Positions 38,040 to 52,459 of a stretch of DNA of 64,000 bases are shown here, one piece after another. The position numbers and the translations under genes are program-made. The notes beneath the pieces were generated by a model. That model saw nothing but the letters and a program-made list of their open reading frames with translations. It had not been told where the DNA came from and did not search any database. The DNA is from Sapria himalayana (Eukaryota; Streptophyta; Magnoliopsida; Malpighiales; Rafflesiaceae), in contig JAREIK010001328.1 in assembly GCA_029783825.1 (NCBI GenBank), forward strand, positions 303,797-367,796, read 5' to 3'. Within the stretch, counting starts at the first letter, position 1; each line of letters opens with the position of its first letter.

Positions 38040-39422
38040 ATAGATAGATAGATAAATATATATATATACACAAATAGATATACAGACATACAGATATATA
38101 GACATAAAGATATAAAAATAGATTGAGAGTATTAGATTGATAGAAAGATAGACTGAAAGATAGATAGATAGATAGATAGATAAATAGATAGACAAATTGA
38201 AAGAAAGATAGACAGATAGACAGATAGACAGATAGACAGATAGATATACAAAGAGATAGATAGATAGACATATATATAAATATATGTAGATAGATTGAAA
38301 GATAGATAGATAGATTGATAGATAGATAAAAAGATAAAAAGATAGAGAGACAGATAGATAAACATATAGATATACAGTTTGATAGACAATTAGATAGATA
38401 AACAGGTAGATAGACAAATAGATAGGCAAATAAATAGTCAGATAGATTGATATATACATAGATAGATAGATATATAGGTAGATAGAAAGATAGATAGACA
38501 AATAGATAGATAGATAGATAGATCAATAGAAACATACATATAGAAAGAAATAAAGATTGACAGATAGATAGATAGATAGCAAGATAGATAGACAGACTGA
38601 TTGATTGATTCATAGATTGATAGATATATAAATTGATAGATAGATGATAGATAGACTGACAGATATATATATATATAGACAGATAGAAAGTCAGATAGAT
38701 AAACATATAGATAGATAGATTGATAATTAATTAAATAGATATATAGATAAGTAGATAGATAGATAGAAAGATAGATATAAATTTAGATAGATAGATAGAA
38801 AGATAGATATAAATTTAGATAGATATATTGAAAGATAGATATATAGACAGATAGATGTATAGATAGATAGATATACATGTAGATAGTTAGTTAAATAGAT
38901 AGATAGATTGATAGAAAGAAATATATATATATATATATATATATAGGCAGATAGATTTAGAGATAAATAAATATATAGATAGATAGATAAAAAGATAGAT
39001 TGATAAATATTTAGAGATAAATAAATATATAGGCAGATAGACAATTATATAAATAGATGGATAAGCAGATAAATTGAAAGATAGATTGATAGATAGATAA
39101 AAAGATAAAAAGATAGAGAGACAGATAGATAAACATATAGTTATACAAATTGATAGACAATTAGATAGTTAGAAAGATAGATAGACAGATAGATAGGCAA
39201 ATAAATAGTTAGATAGGTTGATATATACATAAATAGATAGATATGTAGATAGAAAGATAGATAGACATATAGGTAGATAGATAGATCAATAAAAACATAG
39301 ATATAGAAAGATTGATTGATTGATAGATAGATAGATAGATACAATATAGATAGATAGACAGACAAATAGATTGATTCATAGATAGATAGATATATAGATA
39401 GATAAATAGATGATAGACAGAC

Positions 39423-39462
<40 letters not shown>

Positions 39463-39642
39463 AGTCAGATAGATAAACATATAGATAGACAGATTGATAG
39501 ATAATTAGATAGATATATAGATAGGCAAATATATAGATAGAAAGATAGATACAAATTTAGATAGATAGATAGATAAATATATAGACAGATAGATGTATAG
39601 ATAGATAGATAGACATGTAGATAGATAGTTAAATAGATAGAT

Positions 39643-39698
<56 letters not shown>

Positions 39699-40028
39699 AT
39701 ATATAGATAAATAAATATATAGATAGGTAGATAGATAGATAGATACATAGATATATAGATAGATAGATATATGATAGAATGATAGATATATAGACATATA
39801 GAAAGTCAGATAGATAGACATATAAATAGGCATATTGATAGATAGTTAGATAGATATATAGATAGGAAAATAGATAGACAAATAGATAAATAAAAATTTT
39901 GATAGATAGATAAAAATGTAGATAGATAAGTATAGATAGATAGATGGATAGATAGAAATATAGATAGATAGATAGATAGAATAGACATATAGATAAATAG
40001 TTAAATAGATAGATATATAGATAGATAT

Positions 40029-40117
<89 letters not shown>

Positions 40118-40454
40118 GATAGATAGATAAATACACAAATAGATAGACACACACACACACACACACACAGATAGATAGATAGATAGTCTAATAAATAGAT
40201 AGATAGATAGATAGATATATAAACATATTGATTGAAAGATTGATTGAAAGATAGATAGAAAGATAGATCGACAGGCAGACAGACATACAGAAAGATACAT
40301 AGATAGATAGATAGACAGATATATTTACAAATAGATAGAAAAATATAAATATAAATTGAAAAACGAATAGATAGACAGAAAGATAGATAGATAGATAGAC
40401 AAACAGATAGATAGACATATATATATAGATAGATAGATATATATATATATATAT
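33250..40454. repeat. Giant degenerate TAGA/GATA array (right block 1)
   Basis: The array resumes immediately after the CACTA terminus, but with GATA, not TATC, on the plus strand. GACA, GATT and AAAT variants are frequent. It holds long AT runs (about 37970-38032, 39655-39693, 40030-40113), a CA run (40149-40168) and higher-order direct duplications of about 310 bp (35361 and 35671) and about 771 bp (38345 and 39116). Minus-strand L-S-I-Y open frames are artefacts of the unit. One non-satellite insert interrupts it at 34266-34446. Confidence 0.96.
34266..34446. other. Short non-satellite insert in the GATA array, unclassified
   Basis: About 180 bp of complex, roughly 42% GC sequence interrupts the array (from AAAAACTGATCCAGAAATGC to TTCATCACCCATATTTATTG). 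Plus frame readings (DPEMHLSIDLTDTSSIGAIL) are partly open, but I recognise no protein. No terminal inverted repeat or target duplication is evident. It could be filler DNA from break repair or a remnant of a transposon. Confidence 0.6.
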
Positions 40455-40992
40455 AGAGGTGTCAAACGGGCACTGCCGGGCTGGCCCGGCACGTTATTTC
40501 CAAGCCCAACCGGGCTTCCATGCCGGGCCAGGCACGACACGCAATAGTAATCGTGCCGTGCCTGTCCCGGCATGGGTTTTTGGGGGTTCAGCTCGGCACG
40601 GGCTCGCGGCACGATTCACCGGGTTCGGCCTAGTCAGGCCGAACCCTAAATTAAAAAAAAATTTAGGGTTTCGATGTGCCCAAAACCCTAATTTTAAATA
40701 AAAATAAGGATTTTGGCGTGCCCGAGACCCTAATTCTAAAAAAAATTAGGGATAGGGAGCGCCCGAAACCCAAATTTTTTAAAAAATTAGGGTTTCGGCG
40801 CCCAGTAACCCTAATTTTTTTAAAAAAAATATTTAAGCATGGTACCGTGCCGGGCCAAGCACGGCACGAGGACCAGTTGGCCTCGGCACGGCACGGCACG
40901 AGCCGGGCACGAGAAATTTTGATGCCTGGCCGGCCCCGGCACGGCTGAACCGTGCCGTGCCTCGTGCCGGGCCGGCCCGGCCCGGCCCGATT

Positions 40993-40997
<5 letters not shown>
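40455..40997. mobile_element. GC-rich hAT-like MITE
   Basis: It begins AGAGGTGTCAAACGGGC and ends GCCCGATTGACAC, so the termini are inverted around GTGTCAA...GGGC, the pattern seen in many plant hAT-type miniature elements. Both ends are packed with GGCACG/CGTGCC words. The middle (about 40620-40830) consists of four palindromic modules with TTAGGGTTTCGG and CCGAAACCCTAA arms separated by A/T runs. It encodes no credible protein; the open frames only reflect GC composition. AT-rich array flanks both sides (TATATATA), so an 8-bp target duplication cannot be read. Confidence 0.7.
40620..40835. repeat. Palindromic modules with telomere-like TTTAGGG/CCCTAAA words
   Basis: Four successive units of about 45-60 bp each pair a CCCTAA(T/A) arm with a TTAGGGTTT arm, for example ATTTAGGGTTTCG at 40661 against CAAAACCCTAAT at 40680, with degenerate versions at 40725-40760, 40765-40805 and 40805-40830. 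Plant telomere repeats are TTTAGGG, but there is no tandem telomere run here; the words are interspersed and inverted. Confidence 0.65.

Positions 40998-41059
<62 letters not shown>
40991..41059. repeat. CA dinucleotide run
   Basis: A pure CA run of about 65 bp grows directly out of the TTGACAC terminus of the MITE, so the terminal ACAC probably seeded it. It is followed by TATATATATATCTAGCTAG and the array. Minus-strand C-V-C-V frames are artefacts. Confidence 0.97.
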
Positions 41060-41071
<12 letters not shown>

Positions 41072-41797
41072 CTAGCTAGATAGATAGACTAATAGATATA
41101 TAAATATATAGATAGATAGTCAGATACATAGATAAATAGATAGTCACTTAGTTTGATAGATAAATAAAAAAATAGATTGATAGATTGATAAATTTACATA
41201 TTTATTGACAGAAAGATAGATAGATAATTGATAGATTGATAGATAGAATGATAGACAAATAATTAGATATATAGGTAAATAGATAGATAGATAGATAGAT
41301 GAACTAATTAATAGATAGATAGATATATAAATAGATAGATAGATAGACTAATGATAGATAGAGAGTTTGATAGTTTTATCGAGACACAAATTAATATACA
41401 GATTGATAGACATATAGATAGACATATAGATACACTAATAGATTGATTGATAAACAAATAGATAGTAATATATATATATATATATATATATATAGTTTAA
41501 TAGATAGATAGATAGATAGACAAATAGATAGAGATATAGATAAACACATAGTAACATAGATAAATAGATAGACAGATATATAAACGGATGGATTAATAGA
41601 TAGATATACAAATATATAAATAGATCGATTGATGAAAAGATAAATAGATAGATAGATAGATAGACATCAGATAAAGATATAGATATATAGATAGATGATA
41701 GACAGACATACAGATTGATTGACAAGTAAATAGATAAAAATATAGATAGATAGATAAATAGATAGATAGATAGATACACATATAGATAGATAGTGAA

Positions 41798-41836
<39 letters not shown>

Positions 41837-41933
41837 TAAATATAGATAGATAGATATATAGATAGACAGACAGACAGATAGATATATAGATTGACAGATA
41901 GATAGATTAATTGACAAATAGATAGATAGATAG

Positions 41934-41965
<32 letters not shown>

Positions 41966-43140
41966 TTATTTATTTATTTATTTATATACATACAAATAGA
42001 TAGACTGATAGATAGATAGATATATAGATAGATATACTAATAGATATATAGATAGATAGATAGATACACATATAGATTGAAAGATAGATTGACATATATA
42101 TTGACTGATAGATAGAAAGTTAGATAGACAAATAGAAAGAAAGATAGATAGATAGTTAAATAGATAGACAGATATATATACAAATAGATAGAAAAATATA
42201 TATATAAATAGAAAAACAAATAGATAGATAAACAGACAGACAGACAGACAATCATATAGATAGAAAAATAAATAGACACATAGAAAGAAAGAAAAGTAGA
42301 TAGATAATTTATATAAAATGATAGAAAGATATCTAGATAGATAGACTAATAGATACATAGATATATAGATAGATAGATGGTTAGTTGGACAGATAAATAG
42401 AAATAGAGATAGAAAGATAGATAGACAAATAGATAGATAGGTGATATATAGATAGATAGAATAATAGACAAATAGTTAGACATATAGATAGATAGATAGA
42501 TAGATTGATTGATTAATATATTGATAGATATATAAATAGATAGATAGATTGAATAATATATTGATAGATATATAAATAGATAGATAGATTGATTCATAGA
42601 TAAATAAATAGATTTATAGTTATATTGATATATGAATTAATAGACAGATTAATAGACATATAGATTGACTAATAGATAGATAGATAAACAAATAGATTGA
42701 CAAATATATATATATAGATTGATAGATAAATTGATAGATTGACAGATAGATAAATAGATAGACAGTTTGATAGACAAATAGATAGATAGATCGAGATAGA
42801 TAGATAATTAGATATATAAATATATAGCGACATAGACAAAAAGATAGACAGACAGATAGATTAATAGATAGATATATAGATAGATAGATACGTAGATAGA
42901 CAGATATAAAGATAGACAGATAGAAAGATAGTTAGACAGAAATATAGACAGATAGATAGATAGATAGATATACACGTAGATAGATAGATACATAGATAGA
43001 TAAATTGAGGGAGATAGAGATAGAAAGATAGATAGACGAAAAGATAGACAAATAGAGATATATTGATAGATAGAAAGATACATAGAAAGATTGACATATA
43101 GATATATATATAGACAGATAGATAGAATGATAGATAGATT
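41060..43140. repeat. TAGA/GATA array (right block 2)
   Basis: Same degenerate GATA polarity as block 1. It contains AT runs at about 41468-41493 and 41936-41960, and a TTTA run at 41960-41984. No gene is seen. Confidence 0.96.
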
Positions 43141-43359
43141 AGAGGTGTCAAATAGGCCATTCCTAACTGTCTTGGCATGATTTTGGTCTGCCCGACCATG
43201 CTTCCATGACGGTCAAGGCATAACATGGTTACTCTCTTGTGTCCCGCCTAGCCCAACATGGTTTCTTAAAGTCAGGCTTGGCACGGCCCGCCACCACGAC
43301 TAGTTTTTTACCGTACCGGGTCAGCCTCATACGGGATGGTTTAAATAAATAATTTTTTT

Positions 43360-43740
43360 TGTTTATAATATTTATGTAATTATAATATATAAAATTAGAT
43401 TAGATAATATTAAAAAAAATAACAATATTTAAATTATAAATTGAAAATTTTTAAATAGTTATAAAGTTTAATTTTTTTATTTAATTTGTTTTAATTATGT
43501 TTTAACTAGATTAATAGATTAAAATTATAAGTTATTAGAATTAAATTTTAGAATTTTTAATGAAATTCTTAAACACAAAAATAAAATAAACATAAAATTT
43601 CTTTTACAAAAATTACAAAGCCGCAAAGTCAAACTAAATGCCCAAACCAATGCAAATTCAATGTAAATTAAAATAAGTAGACAAAATTAAAATCAAAAAT
43701 CAGCATCAAACAAAACTCAAGGCTCATAAGTATATGCATA
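43360..43740. other. AT-rich hAT subterminal spacer, no gene
   Basis: It lies between the terminal GC words and the transposase 3' end. It is AT-rich, with AATTATAAAT-type runs and no coding signal. Confidence 0.6.
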
Positions 43741-43949
43741 AATATAACATAAGTGTTGCTGTCAGTGTGTCGCAATCTCGTCAACTGTCAGACATCAAGT
43801 GGCAACCTCATTAATCATCCATCGGTGTATCATTATCATCCTCAACCTCAACATCAAAATTACTATCATATGGGTCATCATCAGCAACAACTCCTTTGCT
43901 TTCACTATAGTCCCTATCCCAGCACGATCCTGGATGCTAAACCTCAAAT

Positions 43950-45730
43950 CCTTTCAATCCTTCATGCATACTAAACCTCAACAATATCTAGAAGTAATCT
44001 CGATCTTATATCCAAAATCATATTCACTACAATAGAGAAAACCAACTCTGATGTTATGATTGATACTAGAGGAGTCAGCAGATCCCGTGCCATCTTAGAT
44101 AGCATGGGAAAGGTGGACTCATATGATTTATACCACTGTAATATTTAAAGATTCTTTACATCAAAATGTGATAGGATTGACCAATAATCGGTATCTAAGA
44201 ACCAAGAAAGCTTGCTCATATTCGACGGTTCACCCTGTCGTTTCCCCTTTGCTAATTGAATGGAAAATTCATCATTTCTGAATATGGTATCTATTTCCAT
44301 ACTCACAGTCTCACTTCTACTGCCACCATACCTAGTATCGTAGTATATAAAAAGGTTAGTCAACTTCTTGTGAATGAACCCTTCCGGTGGGTCTTCCAGG
44401 TTCATGCACGAGGAAATATAAGTCAAAATGTTTTCTTTCCCTTCCACATTAACCCTAGGGTCCATGCATGCAGCAAGACAATAAATAGATGGAATGGTGG
44501 AAATGTACGTTAAGTACTTGGTTTCCATCTCTGCAATCAGCTAAGTGTCGGGTCAGCCTAATACTTCCTAAACATGCTACTAATGTTACATATGCACCTG
44601 AGTGCAAAGTAAGTCATGAAAGTATAAACCGATGAACACATGTTCATTATGTCATAAAAAATCTTCAGGAATTTCATAATTGAAATTCTTGTAGCCTAGT
44701 TAGTTTTGTCAATAAAAAGTTAGTCACTCTTACTATTGATGTAATCGAATATCAAGTATTCGTATCCAACACTTGATCCAACATCAGGTACGTGTTATTC
44801 CAACAGTGTCTCACATTCAATTAGAATTTCTTCTTCTTATGATTTATAGACAAACAGAGACTACCGAACTCATGTTGTATGCGAGACATGTGAATGTATT
44901 TTAGTGAGTTACGTATAATATTCAAAGCAAGGGAACACACCTTCATATTAACTTGTACAATCAAGTTAATCACGTGATACATGCATCTGACATAAAAAAT
45001 CTCTCCTAATTGTGAATCTGAAATATTTCTAACAAACATGTTACCGCTCTCTATTATTAGATGCATTATTGAATGTGATATATAAATTTTATTTTGAATT
45101 TTATATTCTCTAAAGATCTGCATCATATACTAAAAAAATGGTCGGGTCATCATGAGGATAAAGAATCTCAAAGAACCCTAATATTTTTTTATTCATCATC
45201 CATTTAGAATTTACATAGTGGGTTGTGAGACATGCAAAAGATGAAACATCGTGACTAGTCCAGATATCAGACATCACGGACACCATACCATTATATATCA
45301 TAAATTCATTAATTATTATTTATTTTTCTAAATTATAAAGTATTAGTATGTCATTCCTAGATGTGGACCTAAGATTCCTTTGATAAGCATGCTAAAAATA
45401 TGTCTGTAGATGCCCACTACCCTTGGATCTTCTGAAAATCTGATCGGAAGACCAATTAGGGTGATAAGTTTGGTCGTGCCTTCCCTACCCAACTCACTAT
45501 GGTATATGAAGGGGGTAAACTTTGAGATTGAACTCGATCCAGCAACAAAAAAAGAATTGCTAAGTTGGGTTTGCCTAAGATCTAATACATCATGTTTTTT
45601 GGTGTATATTTTGGCAAGCATCTTAAAGTGCTCAGTCCCAACCACACTCTTACAAGTAAAAATTTTATTACAATATTTGCATAGTATTGTTTCTTCTTCC
45701 TCAACCCTAATATTTATTTTGTTTTATTGT
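43950..45730 (-). pseudogene. hAT transposase (BED finger, catalytic core, hATC), pseudogene
   Basis: Minus-strand fragments occur in the order expected for a plant hAT (RICESLEEPER-like) transposase. A BED-type zinc finger with CKYC at 45670-45681 has a downstream His, followed by a spacer (45343-45645, including GIYRHIFSMLI). The core has SDIWTSHDVSSFACLTTHYV (~45270-45210), FYVRCMYHVINLIVQVNMKV (~45000) and IYCLAACMDPRVNVEGKENI (~44490-44430). The C-terminal dimerisation region has KMARDLLTPLVSIITSELVF at about 44140-43990 with a downstream RSRLLLDIVEV. Frameshifts and stops separate the blocks. The last A of the SIITSELVFS block replaces the usual SESAFS. Spacing is normal for the family, so it decayed in place. 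Confidence 0.9.
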
Positions 45731-45789
45731 ATTAAAATGAGTCCAAATTACAAAAGTCTCCCTAGTTTTTTATTTTTTAGATGTATGGA

Positions 45790-46260
45790 TTGAGACAACC
45801 AAAGAAACAATAATTTCACCAGCCTCTGAGCTTTGTGTAAGATTTTAATTATCTAAATTTAAATTATTTTCATTAGTAATAGTCATTTTTTTGCTTTTTA
45901 AGACAAAATGATAGATTAAGGAGTAGAGAGAGAGAAAGTAAAAAAACTAATTCTTTTTAAATATTAATTATTATTTAAGAGTTCTAGTTAAAAAAGTAAA
46001 AAAATAAAAATATTCGTAAAGCACAGTAAAGGTATAGCACTTGTACCACACCATGAGCAAGAATCCAACTTCCAAAGCCAAGCCCGAGTGCAAGTTGTGA
46101 GTCCTGAAAAGTCATGTGGAAATTTCGAGAGAGAGAATATTAGAAGAGAGATTTTAGTGAGAGTGAGAATTAATATTTTTGAACCACATAAAATTAGAGA
46201 GAGGGGGGTTTTTATAGGATATAATTAAGAATTTTTTTACTTAAAAAATATTTTTTTATG
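45790..46260. promoter_or_regulatory. Probable hAT 5' leader region, no discrete signal resolved
   Basis: This is the sequence upstream (minus strand) of the BED finger. It is A/T-rich with GAGAGAGA tracts at 45926-45936, 46123-46135 and 46191-46206. A promoter is expected here by position only. Confidence 0.3.
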
Positions 46261-46738
46261 TTTTTTAATATTTTATTGCTTTTTTTGGGGCTGAATCATG
46301 TGGGCCGTAGGATTAAGCCCCATAGCTATTGGAGGCAAAATCCAACGGCTAAAATTCAAAAATTTTTATTTTTTTTATTTTTTTTATTTTTTAAAAATTT
46401 CAAACCCTTGGGGATTGGGGGCGGGCCAGCGGGGTGGGTGTGGAAGGGGGGATGGATTCGGACCCAAGCCCAGGCAGTTTTTAGAATTGTTGGGCTCTGC
46501 TTCTATGGCTGGGGTGGTTTAGCGGGTCGTGCCAAAGTGTCGTGCCAACGGGCCACGGAACCGTGGTGGGCCAGGTACGAAATGAGACACGGTTGGCCTC
46601 GGCATAGCACGAGATGGTTCCTATGATAAACAGGCAGTGCACAATAATAGGGACGAAAAATCTTTGTGCCGTGCTAGGCCGGGTATGGCAGAAATGTGTC
46701 GTGCCTCGTTTCGAGCCGGAACATCATTCTACTTTTAA

Positions 46739-46745
46739 AATAGGT

Positions 46746-46776
<31 letters not shown>

Positions 46777-49700
46777 CAGAAAAATAGATAGATATATATA
46801 TATATACACACACACACACAAATATATAGACAGATAGATAGACAAACAGTCAGACATATAGATAGATAGATATATTAATAGATAAATAGAAAGATAAACA
46901 GATAGTTAGTTAGTTAGTTATAGAGAAAGATAGCTAGATATAAAGATAGGTAGATTGATTGATTGATTGACAAAATGATAGACAGATTATTAGACAGATT
47001 AATACATAGAAAGATAGGTAGGTAGATAGAAAGAAAGATAGATATATAGATAGATAGATAAATTGATTGATTGACAAATAGATAGATAGATAGACATATA
47101 AATCGATATAGAAATAATGATAGATAGAAAATAGATAGGCAGATAGATAGATAGATATACAGACAGATAGATAGATTGGTAAATAGGTGGATAGATAGAA
47201 ATATAGATAGACATATAGATAGAAAGATAGATAGAATAATAGATAGATAGTTAGTTAGATAAACAAGTAGATATATAGATAGTTAGTTAGTTAGATAGAG
47301 AAATAGATAGAAAGAGAATAGAGAGAAAGAAAGAAAGATAGTTAGACATATAATTAGATCGAAAGATTGACAGAAAAATAATTAGATAGATAGAGAGATT
47401 GACTAATAAATATATAGATAGACAAATAGATAAATAGACTGACATATAGATAGAATGATAAATAGAACGTAGAAAGATATATTGATAGTTAGATAGACTG
47501 ATAGATAGATTGATAGATATTTTGATATGTAGATAAACATATATAGAGACAAATATATACACAAAAAGAAAGAAAGAAAGATAGATAGATAGACATACAG
47601 ACAGATAGATATATAGATAACAGATAGATAGATAGATAAGAGAGATAAATAGATAGATAGATAGATAAACATATAGATAGATATGTAGATAGATAGACAA
47701 ATCTATATACAGATTGATAGACATATAGATAGATAGATAGATATATAGATAGACATACAAATAGATATATATATATATATATATAGAAAGATAGAAAGAT
47801 ATATAAATAGATAGATAGACTAATAGAAAGATAGATTGATTTATAGACTAATTGAAAGACTGATTGATAGACAAATTAATAGGCAGATAGATAGATAGAT
47901 AGATAGGCCTGTAGATAGATAGATCGGCCTATAGATAAATAGATAGATATATAGATAAATAGACATATAATTAAAGAGATATATTGAAAAATAGATAGAT
48001 AGAGAGACAAATAGATAGACAGATAGATTGTCATATAGATAGATACATAAATAGATAGAATGAAAGATTGATAAATATATAGACATATAGATCAACAAAT
48101 AGCTAAATAGATAGAAAGATGAATTGATAGATAGATAAATAAATAAACAGATAGACAAATAGATATATAGATAGATAGATAAATAAATAAATAGAGAGAC
48201 ATGTAGATAGATAGATAGATATTTTGACAGACAGATAAATAGATAGAGATAGATAGATAGAGATATATATATATATAGATAGATAGTTAGTTAGTTAAAT
48301 AAAGAGAGAGATAAATATAGGATAGATTTATTAAAAGATAGATAGATAGAAAAATAGATAGACAGATAGATAGATAGATATACATATAAATAGATAGACA
48401 AATAGACAGATAGATAGATAGATAAATAGATAGACAAATAGATAAACAAAAAGATAGATAGATATATATATATATAGAGAGAGACAGATAGATAGATTAA
48501 TAATGTAATTGAAATATGGATAGATTTATAGATAGTTAGATATACAAAAAGATAGATAGATCTATAGATAGATATATAGATAGATATATAGATAGATAGA
48601 CAAAAAGATAGACATATTATTAGTCAAATCGATACATAGAAAGATAGGCAAATAGATTGATTGATAGATAGTTAGATAGAGAGATTGATTGACAAATACA
48701 TTGATAGATGATAGACATATAGTTAGAGATATAGAAATAAAGATAGATAGAAACTAGATATATAAATAGATATATAGATAGATAGATCAGCAGATAGATA
48801 GATAGATAAATAGACTGACAGATAGATTGATAAATAGGTGGATAGATAGAAACATAGATAGACTAATAGATAGACATATAGTTGAAAAGATAGATAGAAT
48901 AATAGATAGATAGAGATTTAGAATGTTGATAGTTAGATAAACAAATAGATAATAGATAGATAGTTATATAGAAATTTAGATAGAAAGATAGAGAGAGAGA
49001 AAGATAGATAGATAGTTAGACATAAAAATAGATCGATAGATAGACACACATATAAATAGATAGATCGATTGATTGACTGATAAATAAATATATAGACTAA
49101 TAGATAGATAGATAGATAGACAGATAGATAGATAAATAAATAGATGCTAGAAAGATATAAAGATTGAAAGATAGACTGATAGATATATAGATTGATAGAT
49201 AAATTAATATATAGATAGATAGATTGATTGATTGATTGATTGAGAGATAGACTGATTTATAGACTAATTGAGAGACTGATTGATAAAAAAATTGATAAGC
49301 AAATTGATAGATTTATAGATAGACCTAAAATAGATAGATAGATATACAAATAAATAGACATATACATAGACAAATATATTGAAAGATAGATAGATAGATA
49401 GACAGATAGATACACATATAGATTAAAAGATAGATATATAGATAGATAGATAGATCGAAAGTTAGATAGATATATAGACATATAGATAGACAAATAGATA
49501 AATAGATAGAAAGAAAGATAGATATATAGATTGATTGATTATTTGATAGATCGATAGATATATAGATAGATATATAGATAGATATATAAATAGATAGATA
49601 GATAGATATATAAATAAATAGATAGATAGACATGTAGAAAGATAGATAGACAAATATTTTGACATATAGATATATAGATAGATAGACATACACAAAGATA

Positions 49701-52418
49701 GATATATAAATAGATAGATAAAGAGAGAGTCAAATAAAGAGAGAGACAGACATGAAAGATAGACAATTAAATATATTTATTAATAGTCAGATAGACAAAT
49801 AGATAGACAGATAGATAAATAGACAGATATATAGATAGATAAATAGACACAATGATAGATAGACAAATAGATAGATAGAGAGATAGATATACAGATATAT
49901 AGATAGATAGAGAGACAAATTGATAGATTAATAATTAGATAGAATGATAGTCAGATTGAAAGGTAGTTAGATATACAAAAAGAATGATAGATATATTGAT
50001 ATATAGATAGATAGAAAGAAATATATAAAAATAGATAGAAAAAAATAGATAGATATATAAAAAGATAGATAGATTATTAGACAGATTGATACACAGAAAG
50101 TTAAGTAGATAGATTGAAAGAAAGAGAGAGAGATAGATTGGGAGATTGATTGACAGCTAGATAGATAGATAAAAAGATAAATAATTCGAAAGAAAGATTC
50201 ATAGACAAAAAGATAAATAATTAGCAAGATAGATAGATAGAAAGATAGATATATAGATAGATATATAGAATGATTGATAAATAGATAGATAGACATGTAG
50301 ATATAAAGATAGATATATAGATAGATATATAGAAATATAGCTAGATATATAGATTGATACATAGCTAGTTAGACAGATAGATAGATAGCCAGATAGATAG
50401 ATGGATGGATAGATAGATAAATAGACGGATAGATAAAAATATAGACTAATAGACAGACAGACAGATAGAAAGATAGATAGATAGAATAATTAATAGATAG
50501 ATAGATACATAGATATATAGATAGATAGATAGACAAATAGATAGACACATAGATATATATAGATATATATACACACACACACACACACATATATTTATTT
50601 AGACAGACTGATATTTAGATAGATAGATAGATATATAGACAAACATATAAAAATATAGATATGCACATTCATAGACACATACATTGACAGATAGATAGAT
50701 AGATCGTTATTCAAGAAGATATTCAGATAGATATATAAGAGATAGATATATATAAAGTCAAATTAATTAATAGACAGATAGATAGATAGATGGACACATA
50801 GATAGATAGATTATTATATAGATAGATAGACAGATAACTAGAAAGATATATATACAAATAGATAGATAGACAAATAGATATACATATAGATAGAAAGAAA
50901 GATAGAAATAGATAGATTAATAGATAATAAGATAGACTATTAAATAGGAAGATAAATAAAAAGCTATATATATATATATATATAGAAATAAAGATTGATA
51001 GATAGATATAGAGATCAAAAGATAGATAGATAGATAGACAGATACATTGATAGATAGATAGATTTGTAGATCGATAGATTCAAAAATAGATAAACTAATA
51101 GATAGTTAGATAGATAGACAAATCAATAGACAGCTAGATAGATACATATATAGATAGATAGAATGAAAGATAAATAGATAGACATATAGATTCTTAAAAA
51201 TAATGATTGATTGATATAAGACATATAAATAGTTAGTTAGTTAGATAGGTCGAGATATATATAGTAGATTTATAAATAGATAGATTGACAGATAGAAAGA
51301 TAAACAGATATATAGACAAGCATATATATACATAGATAGATAGATAGATAGACATATAGATATATATAAAGAAAGAAATATAGATAGATAGACAAATATA
51401 TAGATAGATAGAAAGATAGATACACAGATAAATACATAAATAGATAGATAGATAGATAGACAAACAGATAGATATAAAGATATATAAACAGGCAGGTAGA
51501 TATATTTATAGATAGAAAGTAATATAGATAAACTTATAAATAGAAGATCGATATACAAATAGATAGATAGATAGATAGCGAAATATAAAGACAGATAGAA
51601 AGATTGATAAAAAGATTTATAGATAGAAAAATTGATAGATAATTATATAATTATATAGATAGATAGATAGACAGATAGTTATTTAGTTAGATATATAGAT
51701 AGATAGATAGACAAATATATAAAAAATTCAAGGATAGATTATTAGATATTAGATTAATACATAAATAGATAGATAGATAGACCAATAGATAGAAGATATA
51801 TATAATGATAAATAGATAGAAAGATAGATAGAAAGATAGATAAAATAATTGATAGATAAATAGATAGAAAGATAGACAGACAAATTGATAGATAGATAAA
51901 TGGACTTATAGATATACAAATAGATAAACAAATAGATTGATATAAAGATAAGAATAAATATAGATAGATACACAAACTGAGATAAAGATAAATAGACAGA
52001 TAGATTGATATATCAATAGATAGATAAATTGATTCATATATATATATAGATAGACACATAAATAGGCAGATTGATAGACAAATATATAGAAAGATAGATA
52101 GAGAAATAGATAGACACAGATATATAGACACATAGATAGATAGATAGGAGATAGATATATAAAATGAAAGATATATAAATAGATAGATAGACATGTTAAA
52201 AGATAGGTAGAAAGTTGTTAGATAGATAGATATATAGATAGATAGTTAATTAGGATGATACATAGATATATAGATAGATAGAAAGACATATAGATAGACA
52301 CATAGATAGATAGACACATAGATAGATAGATAGATAGATATATATATAGTTCAATCGATAGTTAGATCTATAGATCGATCGATAGATAGATAGTTATACA
52401 GATAGATAGACAGACCAT

Positions 52419-52459
<41 letters not shown>

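Larger units (their letters stand above)
43141..46738 (-). mobile_element. hAT-superfamily DNA transposon, degenerate
   Basis: One end is AGAGGTGTCAAATAGGCC at 43141, nearly identical to the MITE terminus at 40455, followed by similar GGCACGG words. The other side (about 46400-46730) is rich in CGTGCC/GGCACG words and the phrase TCCAACGGCTAAAATTC, as in subterminal regions of such elements. No clean TTGACACCTCT end is seen before the array resumes near 46740, so that terminus is lost or badly diverged. It encloses a minus-strand hAT transposase pseudogene. The MITE at 40455 is a plausible non-autonomous relative. Confidence 0.82.

Noticed and set aside
40660..40830. Possible interstitial telomere array (TTTAGGG/CCCTAAA words)
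   Set aside because: Words are isolated and arranged as palindromes with AT spacers, not in tandem, so this is not a telomere remnant.
40459..41059. ORFs in the GC-rich MITE and C-V-C-V frames in the CA run
   Set aside because: They follow from composition; the element is non-coding and the termini define it as a MITE.
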